DNA from: Altererythrobacter sp. Root672
Lineage (GTDB): Bacteria; Pseudomonadota; Alphaproteobacteria; Sphingomonadales; Sphingomonadaceae
Assembly (NCBI RefSeq): GCF_001427865.1
Contig: NZ_LMHH01000001.1
Location: forward strand, 2,046,001 to 2,110,000
Reading direction: 5' to 3'
Length of the DNA stretch: 64,000 nt
Both the position numbers and the translations under genes were made by a program. Under the pieces are notes generated by a model. That model made no database searches, was not told where the DNA came from, and saw only the letters and a list, made by a program, of their open reading frames with translations. Shown piece after piece: positions 54,102 through 63,690 of this stretch; position 1 is the stretch's first letter, and the number at the start of each line of letters is the position of its first letter.

Positions 54102-54137
54102 GTCCGCAGTGGGTCGTTTGCAGACCGCCCGCTCTTA
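54102..54137 (+). repeat. GTCCGC repeat, copy G (left half only)
   Basis: GTCCGCAGTGGGTCGTTTGC then AGACCGCCCGCTC matches the left part of copies B and C; no right end with GCGGAC follows within 120 bp, so the copy is truncated. It lies 58 bp beyond the stop of the FAD oxidoreductase gene. Confidence 0.6.
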
Positions 54138-54194
54138 CCCACGATATAACTGCCTTCTCAGCATTGATGCCGTCCGTAGAGTTTTCGAGCAGAG

Positions 54195-55292
54195 CTAGCC
54201 CAGCCGCCGCGGTGAATAGAGCTCCGCGTCGAGCGCCTCGGTCATCTCATCACGCGGCAGGCCCAACAGGAGTTGCGCTCCAAGACGCGCGGCCGCGGGG
54301 GCGGTCTGGATGCCGAACCCGCCTTGTCCGGCGAACCAGAAGAACCCGTCCCGCGCCCCGTCAAAGCCATAGACCGGCATGCGATCGGGAGCGAAGCTCC
54401 GCAGCCCCGCCCACTTGCGTTCCACCGCCGCAACCCGCCAATCGACCACTCCTTCGAACCGATCGATCGCAATGGCCACGTCGAGTTCTTCAGGCGCTAC
54501 GTCGGACGCCGGATTGGGCGTCTCATCATGCGGGCTGAGCCACAGCCGGCCATGCTCCGGCTTGAAGTAGAACTGCCCGGAGATGTCGAGCACCAGCGGC
54601 AAATCCGTTGGCGGCGGCGGATCGGTGCGGAGCTGGATTACCGTGCGGCGGAACGGGGTAATGCCCAAGGCTCGCGCGCCTGCCAGTCCCGCGACCCGAT
54701 CAGCCCAGGCGCCCGCTGCGTTCACCAGCACCTTCGCATGAGCTTCGCCGCTTCGCCCGAAGGAGAGCCGCCAACCATCGCCTTCGCGCTCGGCACTCTC
54801 CAGCGCACAGGATGTTCGCAACTCAGCTCCGGCTTTCCGGGCGAGAGCTAGGTAGTGCTGGTGCAACCCTGCGACATCGATGTCAGCGCATGCAGGCTCG
54901 GATACGGCGAACGTCCATTCCGGCCGCAATCCAGCCATCCGTTCTTCCAGCGACGAACGGCCGAGCTTCTCGATGTGGACTCCCGTTCCTCCAAATCGCT
55001 CCATGAACGCGTCGATCGCCGGTTCATCTTCAGCGCGTCCAAGATAGAGCGCGCCCCTTGGCGAGAGCATGTCGTGCTGGCGCAAGTACTTGCCGGACGC
55101 CAGCGTCAGGGGGACAACCCCGGGGCCGCCATAACACTCTTCCCAGAACGCAGCGGAGCGGCCGGTCGCATGATAGCCCGGCATGGTCTCTGCTTCAGCC
55201 ACCAGCACTTTGGCATGGGGCGCGAGCTCGGCGGCAATGCTTGCTCCGGCCATTCCCGCACCGATCACGGCAATATCGAAACTGGTATTCAC
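54195..55292 (-). CDS. FAD-dependent oxidoreductase (glycine/D-amino acid oxidase type)
   Basis: 365 residues from the GTG at 55292. DAO fold: FAD motif IAVIGAGMAGASIAAELA, then GRSAAFWEE, and a C-terminal PVYGFDGARDGFFWFAGQGGFGIQTAPAAARL. It would oxidise an amine such as an amino acid or glycerol phosphate. The GTGA overlaps the stop of the hydrolase gene before it, so they are coupled. Substrate unknown. Confidence 0.88.
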   Translation of the reverse strand: MNTSFDIAVIGAGMAGASIAAELAPHAKVLVAEAETMPGYHATGRSAAFWEECYGGPGVVPLTLASGKYLRQHDMLSPRGALYLGRAEDEPAIDAFMERFGGTGVHIEKLGRSSLEERMAGLRPEWTFAVSEPACADIDVAGLHQHYLALARKAGAELRTSCALESAEREGDGWRLSFGRSGEAHAKVLVNAAGAWADRVAGLAGARALGITPFRRTVIQLRTDPPPPTDLPLVLDISGQFYFKPEHGRLWLSPHDETPNPASDVAPEELDVAIAIDRFEGVVDWRVAAVERKWAGLRSFAPDRMPVYGFDGARDGFFWFAGQGGFGIQTAPAAARLGAQLLLGLPRDEMTEALDAELYSPRRLG

Positions 55293-56242
55293 GTCGTTGA
55301 AACTTCCTCGAGAAAGGCGTCGATCCCGGCGAGAGCCCGCTGGCGGACGGGGTCGGCCTCGCGAAGGATTTCATGCCTCGCCTCGGGTCCGAACCACAGA
55401 GTCTGGGCTCGAGGCAGTCGTGTCGCCGCATGGTGGATCGCGCGCGATCCGACAAGCCGATCCGCGCGCGTCGCGACAATGTAGACGGGCGTGTCCACGG
55501 CTTCGAGAGTGCCTGGACGGTTCAACTGCCTGATCGATGCGAGTGAACTGGCGACCCATCCCCAGCTACCGGTACCCATGACCAGCTCGGGCCGCTCTTG
55601 CCGCCACCATAGCTCGTCGGCGTAACGTTCATCGTGATGCGTCAGAAGGGCCTGTCGGCCTGCGGGCACTGCCCCCGGAACCTCGCTCCATTTCCAGGCC
55701 GGCCGACGCGGGTCCCCGAGCGATGCCATGAAACGAGCGAAGGCGTGCTTGAACGCCGGGGGCAATGCCTCGGGCGAAACGTCGAGCATTGGAGCGACCA
55801 GGACCAGGGCATCGGGGGCAGGAGCCAGCGCTCTTTCGGCGACGACCCGCAGCGCGAGATGGCCGCCCATCGAATGGCCAATGAGCACCAACGGGCCTTT
55901 CCTGTCCTGCGACCACTCTTTCCAGAAGGCCGACAAGTCGGCGGTCCACTCCGTGAACTCACCTATATGTCCGGTGACCTCGTCTAGTCCAAAGCGGCCC
56001 GACCCGGCCTGACCGCGCCAATCAGCGGCGGTCACGCCCCAACCCTGGCCATGCCAGTGATCAAGCACCTCGAGGTACTTTTCATATGCGTCACCGCGAC
56101 CTGGCATGAACAACAGCGATCCACGCGCCGTTGACGGCTGCGGCCAGTCGATCCGGCGAATCAGATGTCCATCCGGCGCTGACCAACGGCTTTCGATTGT
56201 GCCCGATGGAATGGCACGGCGATTGAATACCTTGGCCGTCAA
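55289..56242 (-). CDS. Lysophospholipase-like alpha/beta hydrolase
   Basis: 317 residues if the TTG at 56242 is used; an ATG at 56323 adds 27 residues but leaves only 30 bp to the divergent cpaA. The start is therefore uncertain. Nucleophile Ser lies in LIGHSMGGHLA, the acid in ADRLVGSRAI and the His in GPEARHEIL, as in monoglyceride lipase/PldB-type enzymes. Oxyanion strand LLFMPGRGDAYEKYLEV is typical. No signal peptide. Confidence 0.85.
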   Translation of the reverse strand: MTAKVFNRRAIPSGTIESRWSAPDGHLIRRIDWPQPSTARGSLLFMPGRGDAYEKYLEVLDHWHGQGWGVTAADWRGQAGSGRFGLDEVTGHIGEFTEWTADLSAFWKEWSQDRKGPLVLIGHSMGGHLALRVVAERALAPAPDALVLVAPMLDVSPEALPPAFKHAFARFMASLGDPRRPAWKWSEVPGAVPAGRQALLTHHDERYADELWWRQERPELVMGTGSWGWVASSLASIRQLNRPGTLEAVDTPVYIVATRADRLVGSRAIHHAATRLPRAQTLWFGPEARHEILREADPVRQRALAGIDAFLEEVSTT

Positions 56243-56353
56243 GTTGGTTACTTGGCTAACTCCGGCCTCCCGCCAGTGGTTACTTTTTAGTAAGTCATCT
56301 GCGCTAGCACCAGAAAGCCGCATTGGGGATTTCCCCGGCGAGATGGGGTTTCG

Positions 56354-56842
56354 ATGCTAGACGATCCATTCCGGTACGGGCTGCTTGCCGCTTTGGCAAT
56401 TGCGCTGCTGACCGCCGCATTTACCGATCTGCGCAGCCGCAAGATCGCGAACTGGCTCAACGCCAGCATCGCTCTGGCGGCACCGTTGTTCTGGTGGGCG
56501 AGTGGCATGGATCTGTGGCCCGACGTGGCGATGCAGCTTGGCCTGGCTCTGCTCACCTTTGCCGTTCTTTGTGGTCTGTTCGCGCTCGGTCAGATGGGAG
56601 GTGGCGACATCAAGCTGCTGACCGCGCTGGCGTTGTGGATCGCTCCGCTCCCGTTCCTGCAGCTCCTGGTTCTGATGGCGCTGATCGGGGGCTTACTGAC
56701 GATTGTTTTCGGTGCCTGGCATCTGATGCGCCGCCAGCGTGACAAGATGGCGATTCCATACGGATTGGCGATCGCTGCGGCGGGGCTGTGGATCCTCGGC
56801 ACCACCTACCTGCCGGTGGCCACCGCCACCGCTGGAACCTGA
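56354..56842 (+). CDS. cpaA: Prepilin peptidase CpaA (A24)
   Basis: 162 residues, six hydrophobic segments. The two catalytic Asp are in TDLRSRKIANW and GGGDIKLLTALALW. It cleaves Flp-type prepilins at the inner membrane. First gene of the Tad cluster, 69 bp before cpaB. No pilin gene precedes it; the usual cpaA companion pilA/flp is missing here. Confidence 0.93.
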   Translation: MLDDPFRYGLLAALAIALLTAAFTDLRSRKIANWLNASIALAAPLFWWASGMDLWPDVAMQLGLALLTFAVLCGLFALGQMGGGDIKLLTALALWIAPLPFLQLLVLMALIGGLLTIVFGAWHLMRRQRDKMAIPYGLAIAAAGLWILGTTYLPVATATAGT

Positions 56843-56911
56843 TCTTAACCATTCCAAACCTACAACGTCCGCAATCAATTTTCTTGGACCCTTAAGAAGG
56901 CAACACGCATC

Positions 56912-58000
56912 ATGGACAGGAAGAAGCTGGTTCTGCTGCTTGGGGCGCTGATCGTCGCGATCGGTACCGCTTTCGCCGCCCGTAGCATGCTGACGGGGGC
57001 GGCCGCCCCGCAAGTGGACGCCGCCGCGCTGCCCGCGCAGCCCGAGGGTCCGAAGGTCCTGGTCGCCAAGCGGGCACTTCCCGTCGGCACGATCATCACT
57101 GCAGATGCTGTGGGCTTTCAGCTCTGGCCGCAGGAGATGGTTCAGGACGCCTACTTCCTCGACGGCGAAGCCGACATGGCCAAGCTCATCGGCACGGTCG
57201 TCCGCAATCCGATCACGGCTGGCGAGCCGGTCACTCAGGGCTCGCTGGTTAGCCCTGGCGATCGTGGCTTCCTAGCCGCTGCTCTTGGACCGGGCATGCG
57301 TGCGGTAACTGTTCCGGTTTCGGCTCAGACCGGCGTCGGCGGCTTCATCTTCCCGGGCGACCGGGTCGACCTGATGCTGACCCAGGCCGTCTCAGGGGAT
57401 GGGCAAGAGCTCAAGGCCACCGAGACCATTCTGCGCAACCTGCGCGTCCTGGCGACTGACAAGTTCACCGAAACCGAGACCACGCCTGACGGCAAGACCG
57501 TCGTGCGCAATGTCAGCACGGTGACGCTCGAAGTTACGCCCAAGATCGCCGAGAAGATCTCGGTCGCGCAGACGGTCGGCACGCTCAGCCTGTCGCTTCG
57601 CTCGATCGCCGACAACCAGAGCGAGCTCGAACGTGCAGTCGCCTCCGGTGCCGTTGATCTGCCCGAAGGCGCCACGAAGGAGCAGGAAGAAAAGCTCCTG
57701 CGCCAGGCCATGGCGCGTCCGCAGGACGGTGCTTCCACCTTTGTAACCGGTGGCGACGTATCGCGCTTCCAGCGCAGTTCGATGCCGGTCCTGTCCCAGG
57801 CAGCCCCGGCTCAGTCCGGTGGGCAACCGGTTGCTGCTGGACCTGCGGTTCCGTCGGGCCCGACGGTCCGTGTGACCCGCGGCAAAGACACCACGGTTGA
57901 ATCGGTCAATCGAGGCGCTGGCGCGCTGCTCGACCGCACCGGCCAAGGCGCACGCGCAGTCGGACGGACAGCGCCCACCGCCCTGACAACCCTAAGGTAA
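56912..58000 (+). CDS. cpaB: Flp pilus assembly protein CpaB
   Basis: 362 residues. Membrane segment at about 5-25 (LVLLLGALIVAIGTAFAARS), then an SAF domain (about 45-110, VLVAKRALPVGTIITADAV) and RcpC-like domain with VPVSAQTGVGGFIFPGDRVDL. Periplasmic component of the Tad machine. Ribosome site is weak AAGAAGG. Four bp precede the next gene frame. Confidence 0.93.
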   Translation: MDRKKLVLLLGALIVAIGTAFAARSMLTGAAAPQVDAAALPAQPEGPKVLVAKRALPVGTIITADAVGFQLWPQEMVQDAYFLDGEADMAKLIGTVVRNPITAGEPVTQGSLVSPGDRGFLAAALGPGMRAVTVPVSAQTGVGGFIFPGDRVDLMLTQAVSGDGQELKATETILRNLRVLATDKFTETETTPDGKTVVRNVSTVTLEVTPKIAEKISVAQTVGTLSLSLRSIADNQSELERAVASGAVDLPEGATKEQEEKLLRQAMARPQDGASTFVTGGDVSRFQRSSMPVLSQAAPAQSGGQPVAAGPAVPSGPTVRVTRGKDTTVESVNRGAGALLDRTGQGARAVGRTAPTALTTLR

Positions 58001-58067
58001 TTTCATGACACTCGAAGCGGGCAACCTCAGCCGAAACAAGGCAAGCGAGAAGGTAAGGGGCAAGACA

Positions 58068-59645
58068 ATGAAGAGTCGCGTTCTCAAGACAGTGCTGGTC
58101 GCAGCCTGCGCCCTCGCGCCGCTGGCCGCTGCCACCTCTGGCCCGGCGATGGCCCAGGCTATCGTCAGCCCGGCACAGGATATCGCCCTGTCGATCGGGC
58201 GAGGCCAGCTGGTGACGGTACCGGGCAACATGGCAGACATCTTCGTTTCGAACGAGAGTGTCGCCGACGTCCAGGTCAAGTCACAGCGCCAGCTCTACGT
58301 CTTCGGCAAGGCCGGCGGCGAGACCACGGTCTACGCCAGCAACGGCGCCGGCGACATCATCTGGTCGGCCAACGTCCGCGTGGGCTCGAACATCGATAGC
58401 GTCGACCAGATGCTGACCCTGGCCATGCCGGACGCGAACATCAGCGTCGCCACGATGGGCACCAACACCGTGCTGCTGACCGGAACGGTTGCCGCTCCGG
58501 AAGACGCCGCCGAGGCCGAACGCTTGGTAACCGCCTTTATGGGCGACACCACGAACGTGGTCTCGCGCCTGCGCATGGCGACGCCGCTGCAGGTCAACCT
58601 GCGCGTTCGCTTCGCGGAAGTGAACCGTTCGCTGGTTCGCGCCCTGGGCGTCAATCTCTCTACCTATGATCCTACAAGCGGCATTCGGTTCGGGGTTACA
58701 CAGGGCCGCGCTGGTGCGATCCCTCAATGGAATCCCTCCTACATCGACCCAATTACCGGAGCTCGCGTCTTTCCGCCGCTTGCTGTTGGCGGAACTTCGG
58801 CCCCGGGCGACACAAGTCTTGTGACACGGAACCCAAACGGCGGGAGCACACTGGGCATTTTCGGCCGCTTCCTCGGCCTCGACATCGGCTCCGCGATCGA
58901 CCTTGCTGAACAAGACGGCCTGTCGACCACGCTCGCCGAACCGAACCTGACGGCGCTTTCGGGCGAAACCGCGGAATTTCTCGCGGGCGGCGAGTTCCCG
59001 ATCCCCCTCAGCCAGGGCCTGGGCACGACCACCGTCGAATACAAGAATTACGGCGTGAGCCTGGCTTACACGCCGACGGTACTGGCCAATGGTCGTATCT
59101 CGATCCGCGTCCGCCCGGAAGTCTCCGAGCTTACCTCTCAGGGTGCCGTAACCCTTGGCGGTGTCCAGGTTCCGGCGCTAACCGTGCGCCGCGCCGAAAC
59201 GACCGTCGAACTCGGCTCCGGCCAGAGCTTCATGATTGCCGGCCTGCTGAGCAACAGCTCAAGCAACTTGATCGACAAGGCCCCTGGAGTCGGCGACGTC
59301 CCGATCCTCGGCGCCCTGTTCCGTTCGACGAATTTCCAGCGCAAGCAGACCGAACTCGTGATCGTGGTGACGCCGTACTTGGTGCGCCCGGTCGACGACA
59401 GTGATATCCGCCTGCCGACCGACGGCTTCCAGGTGCCGGATCCGATCCAGCAGTACCTGCTGTTGAAGGACAACAACGGAGTCACCGGCGGAACCCGTCC
59501 AATGCCGCGTGCGGCCGAAGGAGGCGCGGCCCCGCAGGTTGGACAGATCGACCAGGCCACTCCGGACCAGACCGCCGACAACCGTCGCCGAATTGGCGAG
59601 GAAACAGCCGGTGCCGAACCGGCTTCGCCCGGCTTCAGCCTCTAA
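58068..59645 (+). CDS. cpaC: Tad pilus secretin CpaC (RcpA)
   Basis: 525 residues from the ATG at 58068, after AAGGGG; an ATG at 58005 lacks a signal peptide. Signal peptide to about 30 (MKSRVLKTVLVAACALAPLA). Pilus secretin N-terminal domain (about 35-105) with VPGNMADIFVSNESVADV, a BON-like domain, and the secretin core about 250-430, with GEFPIPLSQGLGTTTVEYKNYGVSL. Forms the outer membrane channel. Confidence 0.95.
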   Translation: MKSRVLKTVLVAACALAPLAAATSGPAMAQAIVSPAQDIALSIGRGQLVTVPGNMADIFVSNESVADVQVKSQRQLYVFGKAGGETTVYASNGAGDIIWSANVRVGSNIDSVDQMLTLAMPDANISVATMGTNTVLLTGTVAAPEDAAEAERLVTAFMGDTTNVVSRLRMATPLQVNLRVRFAEVNRSLVRALGVNLSTYDPTSGIRFGVTQGRAGAIPQWNPSYIDPITGARVFPPLAVGGTSAPGDTSLVTRNPNGGSTLGIFGRFLGLDIGSAIDLAEQDGLSTTLAEPNLTALSGETAEFLAGGEFPIPLSQGLGTTTVEYKNYGVSLAYTPTVLANGRISIRVRPEVSELTSQGAVTLGGVQVPALTVRRAETTVELGSGQSFMIAGLLSNSSSNLIDKAPGVGDVPILGALFRSTNFQRKQTELVIVVTPYLVRPVDDSDIRLPTDGFQVPDPIQQYLLLKDNNGVTGGTRPMPRAAEGGAAPQVGQIDQATPDQTADNRRRIGEETAGAEPASPGFSL

Positions 59646-59661
59646 GGGAAAGGTGAACCAG

Positions 59662-60309
59662 ATGACCCTTCGCAAGAACAGCCCGGTCGCCGCGGCACTC
59701 GCCCTCTCCCTAGGAGTGGCTCTTTCCGGCTGCGCCACCTCCGACAGCCAGGGGAACCTGTCGCTGAACAGCGTGGCCCAGCCAGTTGTCGAGCGCCAGA
59801 ACTTCACCATCGACCTCGCGTCGAGCGCCAACGGTCTCTCCTATCCCGAACAGCAGCGGCTCGCCGGCTGGTTCGAAACGATGAACCTCAAGTACGGCGA
59901 TCGCGTGGCCCTAGACGGATCGGTGGTGAACCAATCTGTGAACGACCAGGTTGCCGCGATCGCCGGCCGCTATGGCATCCTACTCAGCGCAGGTGCCCCG
60001 GTGACGGACGGGTTCGTCAATCCGGGCACGGTCCGCGTCGTGGTTTCGCGCACTCGCGCCTACGTCCCCGGCTGCCCTGACTGGACCGACACGGCCCAGG
60101 GCAACGGCACTTCGAGCGACTATGGCTGTTCGATCAATTCGAACCTCGCCGCCATGGTCGCCGATCCGGAACACCTTCTGCACGGCGCGACAGGCACCGG
60201 TGAAACGGTCGTCATGAGCTCGACCAAAGCCATCGACAGCTATCGTGAGCAGAAGCCCACTGGCGGCCAGCCGCTCGGCGGCGTCAGCACCACTCAAGGA
60301 GCCCAATGA
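59662..60309 (+). CDS. cpaD: Pilus assembly lipoprotein CpaD
   Basis: 215 residues. Lipobox LSGC with Cys24. CpaD family features: VVVSRTRAYVPGCPDWTDT and YGCSINSNLAAMVADPEHLLHG. Assists the secretin in the outer membrane. ATG at 59662 follows AAAGG; a GTG at 59653 is an alternative. Stop overlaps cpaE. Confidence 0.93.
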   Translation: MTLRKNSPVAAALALSLGVALSGCATSDSQGNLSLNSVAQPVVERQNFTIDLASSANGLSYPEQQRLAGWFETMNLKYGDRVALDGSVVNQSVNDQVAAIAGRYGILLSAGAPVTDGFVNPGTVRVVVSRTRAYVPGCPDWTDTAQGNGTSSDYGCSINSNLAAMVADPEHLLHGATGTGETVVMSSTKAIDSYREQKPTGGQPLGGVSTTQGAQ

Positions 60310-61604
60310 TGAACTCGCCCTGGAAACCAGGCCCACTGGGCAATCGCGATCCCTTCGCGGCGTTCATCTGCGACGAGAGCGCGCTCGACGTCTTGCGTCC
60401 AGTAGTCATCGAAATGGGCTGGCAGCCCGAGAAGTGCAACAAGGGCGGCCTGCGCAACGCGGTCCAGTCCCTGTCGATCTCGGCTAGCCCGGCGATCCTC
60501 ATGGTCGACCTTTCGGAAAGCGGTGACCCGCTAAACGACATCAACGCCCTGGCAGAGGTTTGCGAACCCGGCACGGTGGTGATCGCCGTTGGGCAGGTCA
60601 ACGATGTGCGCCTCTATCGCGATCTGCTCGCCAGCGGCATTCACGACTACCTGCTCAAGCCGCTCTCGGCGAGTCAGGTGCGTGACTCGCTTACCCAGGC
60701 TCAGGCGGTCTTCATGGCGCCGCGCAACGCCGATGGCGATGGGGTTAAATCCCATGTCTCGACGGCCGTGGTCGGCACGCGTGGCGGCGTCGGTGCCTCC
60801 ACCCTCGCGACCTCGCTCGCCTGGTTGCTGAGCGCCGATCACAAGCGGCCGACCGCGCTGCTCGATCTCGACGTGCACTTCGGAACCGGCGCGCTCGCGC
60901 TCGACCTGGAGCCAGGTCGCGGTCTCACCGATGCGATCGAGAATCCGAGCCGTATCGACGGCCTGTTCATCGAACGCGCCATGATCCGTGCCAACGATCA
61001 CTTGTCGGTCCTGTCGGCAGAAGCACCAATCAATTCGCCTCTGCTAACTGACGGTGCAGCTTTCGTGCAGCTGGAGGAGGAATTCCGCCAGGCGTTCGAG
61101 ATGACTGTCATCGACATGCCGCGCAACATGCTGATCAACTTCCCGCATCTGCTGGCGGACGTGAACGTGGTGACCTTGGTCACCGAGATGACCTTGGCAT
61201 CTGCTCGTGACACCATCCGCATCCTCGCCTGGCTCAAGAGCAACGCGCCGAACGCGCAGCCTCTGATCGTGGCCAACAAGGTTCAGGCGGGCGCGAGCGA
61301 GATCAGCCGCAACGATTTCGAAGCGTCGATCGAGCGTAAGGTGAACTACCTGATCCCTTACGATCTCAAGGCCGCGACCAACGCTGCCAAGTTGGGCCAG
61401 ACATTCGCCGATGCCAATCGCACGGCGAAATCGGGCCAGACGATCCGGGAAATCGCCAAGGCGATTCTCGGGGCGAGCGACGACGATGGTGCCAGCTTGG
61501 CCGAAACCACCACCAACATTTCGCTGCTGGGCAAGTTGGATCTCAAGTCGCTGCTGGCCAAGAAGGCAAAGGGCAAATCGTCACGGGAAGCTGAGCTCAG
61601 CTAA
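60306..61604 (+). CDS. cpaE: Pilus assembly ATPase CpaE (MinD/ParA-like)
   Basis: 432 residues (or 431 from the next ATG, 60309). A receiver-like domain at about 15-130 is followed by the deviant Walker A GTRGGVGASTLATSLAW, in which the lysine is replaced, typical of CpaE. It localises the Tad machine at the pole. Overlaps cpaD by 4 bp; AAGGAG lies just before. Confidence 0.94.
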   Translation: MMNSPWKPGPLGNRDPFAAFICDESALDVLRPVVIEMGWQPEKCNKGGLRNAVQSLSISASPAILMVDLSESGDPLNDINALAEVCEPGTVVIAVGQVNDVRLYRDLLASGIHDYLLKPLSASQVRDSLTQAQAVFMAPRNADGDGVKSHVSTAVVGTRGGVGASTLATSLAWLLSADHKRPTALLDLDVHFGTGALALDLEPGRGLTDAIENPSRIDGLFIERAMIRANDHLSVLSAEAPINSPLLTDGAAFVQLEEEFRQAFEMTVIDMPRNMLINFPHLLADVNVVTLVTEMTLASARDTIRILAWLKSNAPNAQPLIVANKVQAGASEISRNDFEASIERKVNYLIPYDLKAATNAAKLGQTFADANRTAKSGQTIREIAKAILGASDDDGASLAETTTNISLLGKLDLKSLLAKKAKGKSSREAELS

Positions 61605-61668
61605 GTAAGTTAGGGTGCGGGACCTCGCCCGTACTCTGAACTAGCGATCGGACACGCAAGGGCGGAAC

Positions 61669-62640
61669 ATGAGCATCATCCAGCTATTGCTAGTGAGCGG
61701 CGGCCTCTTCACGGTGATCGTCCTCGCCTATCTGGCCTTTGTCGGGAAATCTCCTGGCAAAGAGGGGCAACGACGCCTCCAGTCTGTCCGCTATCGCCAT
61801 TCCGAGAACACACTCGACCGCGTCGAATCGCAGTTGAAGAAGGCGATCGCCGCGCGGAAGCCGAAATTCCACAAGATAGCGGGATCTGGCTCTCGCCAGG
61901 AAGCGCTCGCCATCCGGCTGCAACGCACTGGCAAGGGCTGGACCGTATCGCAATATCTCTATGGATCGATCGGTCTGGCGCTGACCGTCTTGGTCATCAT
62001 GTACCTGCGTAGCGGTTCGGCGTTGCTGTCATTGGGCCTCGGTGTGCTGGCCGGCGCTGGCCTGCCCCACCTTGTGGTCAGTCATTTGATCAAGAAGCGC
62101 ACCAATAACTTCAATGCGAAGTTTCCTGATGGGATCGAGCTGCTTGTACGAGGCCTGCGCTCGGGCCTGCCGGTATCCGAAACGCTTTCGGTGGTCGGAC
62201 AGGAAGTGTCCGGACCCGTCGGCGAGGAATTTCGGTCTGCGGTGGAACGCATGAAGATCGGCCGCACGATGGAGGACTCCCTCCAGGTAACGGCAGACAA
62301 GCTGGGCACTGCGGAGTTCCAGTTCTTCGTGATTACCTTGGCCATCCAACGCGAGACGGGTGGCAACCTGGCGGAGACCTTGAGCAATCTTGCCGACGTG
62401 CTGCGAAAACGCGCGCAGATGAAGTTGAAGATCCGCGCGATGAGCTCGGAATCCAAAGCGTCTGCCTACATCGTCGGCGCACTGCCGTTCATCGTCTTCG
62501 CCGCCATTTGGTTCATCAATCCCACCTACGCCACGCGGTTCTTCACCGAAGACAGGCTCATTGTGACTGGTCTTGGTGGACTCGTCTGGATGTCGCTCGG
62601 GGCATTCATCATGGCCAAGATGGTCAGCTTCGAAATCTGA
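61669..62640 (+). CDS. tadB: Pilus platform protein TadB
   Basis: 323 residues. Type II secretion F domain (about 140-265, FPDGIELLVRGLRSGLPVSETL, RETGGNLAETLSNLADVLR) between hydrophobic segments. Inner membrane platform. It follows cpaE after only 64 bp, with no cpaF between them. Confidence 0.94.
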   Translation: MSIIQLLLVSGGLFTVIVLAYLAFVGKSPGKEGQRRLQSVRYRHSENTLDRVESQLKKAIAARKPKFHKIAGSGSRQEALAIRLQRTGKGWTVSQYLYGSIGLALTVLVIMYLRSGSALLSLGLGVLAGAGLPHLVVSHLIKKRTNNFNAKFPDGIELLVRGLRSGLPVSETLSVVGQEVSGPVGEEFRSAVERMKIGRTMEDSLQVTADKLGTAEFQFFVITLAIQRETGGNLAETLSNLADVLRKRAQMKLKIRAMSSESKASAYIVGALPFIVFAAIWFINPTYATRFFTEDRLIVTGLGGLVWMSLGAFIMAKMVSFEI

Positions 62641-62659
62641 GCGGGAAACGGACAGACCC

Positions 62660-63664
62660 ATGATCAACCCGGCAACAGGTCCTACCCTCCTCGGAGTCGA
62701 CGTCATCCTCGTCGGTTCGATACTTGCTGGTATCGCCGCGGCGGCGATGCTGTACGTCATCTACGGTGTCCTGACTGTGCGGGACCCGATGGCCAAGCGT
62801 ATCAAATCGCTCAACGCTCGCCGCGACGAGTTGAAGTCGGGCCTAACATCTTCGAGCGGTCGCAAGCGTCAAAGCCTGTTGCGCCGGACCGAAACTACCG
62901 ACCGGGTCAAAGACACGCTTGCGGGCATGAAGGTCCTTCAGGACAGTCAGATCAAGGCGATTCAGCAGCTGCTGGCGCAGGCCGGATACCGCAACAAGGA
63001 ATTCGCGGTCATCGTCATCTTTGCGCGAATGATCCTGCCGATTGTGCTTGGCTTTATTGGGGTTGTTGCACTCTACTGGATGGACATGTTCCCCGACTGG
63101 AGCAGCTTCAAACGCTTCATGGCCTTCGCCTTCCTGGTGCTTGCCGGGTACAAGGGGCCCGAGACCTTTCTCAAGAACAAGGCGAAGAAGCGCACCGACG
63201 AGATTCGCAAGGGCCTTCCCGACGCGCTCGACCTGATGGTGATTTGCGCGGAAGCCGGCCTTACAGTCGATACGGCCTTCAACCGCGTCGCCAAGGAACT
63301 TGGCCGTGCCTATCCCGAACTGGGGGATGAGTTCGCGCTTACCGCAATTGAACTGTCGTTCCTTACCGAGCGGCGCCAGGCGTTCGAGAATTTCGCGTAT
63401 CGTGTCGACCTCGACGCCATCAAGGGCGTGGTCACGACAATGATCCAGACGGAACGTTATGGTACGCCGTTGGCTTCGGCGCTCCGCGTGCTTTCAGCGG
63501 AGTTCCGTAACGAACGCATGATGCGAGCAGAGGAAAAGGCTGCACGGCTGCCGGCGATCATGACGGTGCCGCTGATCCTGTTCATTCTGCCCGTTCTGTT
63601 CATCGCGATCCTTGGGCCGGCTGCCTGCGACATTTCGGACGCATTCAGCGACGGGATCGGCTGA
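62660..63664 (+). CDS. tadC: Pilus platform protein TadC
   Basis: 334 residues from the ATG at 62660. Four membrane segments, with LPDALDLMVICAEAGLTVD and TMIQTERYGTPLASALRVLS as the F-domain signature. Pairs with TadB. Nineteen bp after tadB. The gene is followed directly by a terminator, so no tadD/tetratricopeptide gene follows. Confidence 0.94.
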   Translation: MINPATGPTLLGVDVILVGSILAGIAAAAMLYVIYGVLTVRDPMAKRIKSLNARRDELKSGLTSSSGRKRQSLLRRTETTDRVKDTLAGMKVLQDSQIKAIQQLLAQAGYRNKEFAVIVIFARMILPIVLGFIGVVALYWMDMFPDWSSFKRFMAFAFLVLAGYKGPETFLKNKAKKRTDEIRKGLPDALDLMVICAEAGLTVDTAFNRVAKELGRAYPELGDEFALTAIELSFLTERRQAFENFAYRVDLDAIKGVVTTMIQTERYGTPLASALRVLSAEFRNERMMRAEEKAARLPAIMTVPLILFILPVLFIAILGPAACDISDAFSDGIG

Positions 63665-63690
63665 AGAATTGCCCGCTGGGCGAGAGGGGA

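Noticed and set aside
53861-54538. 225-codon plus-strand frame through the repeat-bearing gap
   Set aside because: Runs through repeat copy G and antisense to the oxidoreductase; composition not protein-like.
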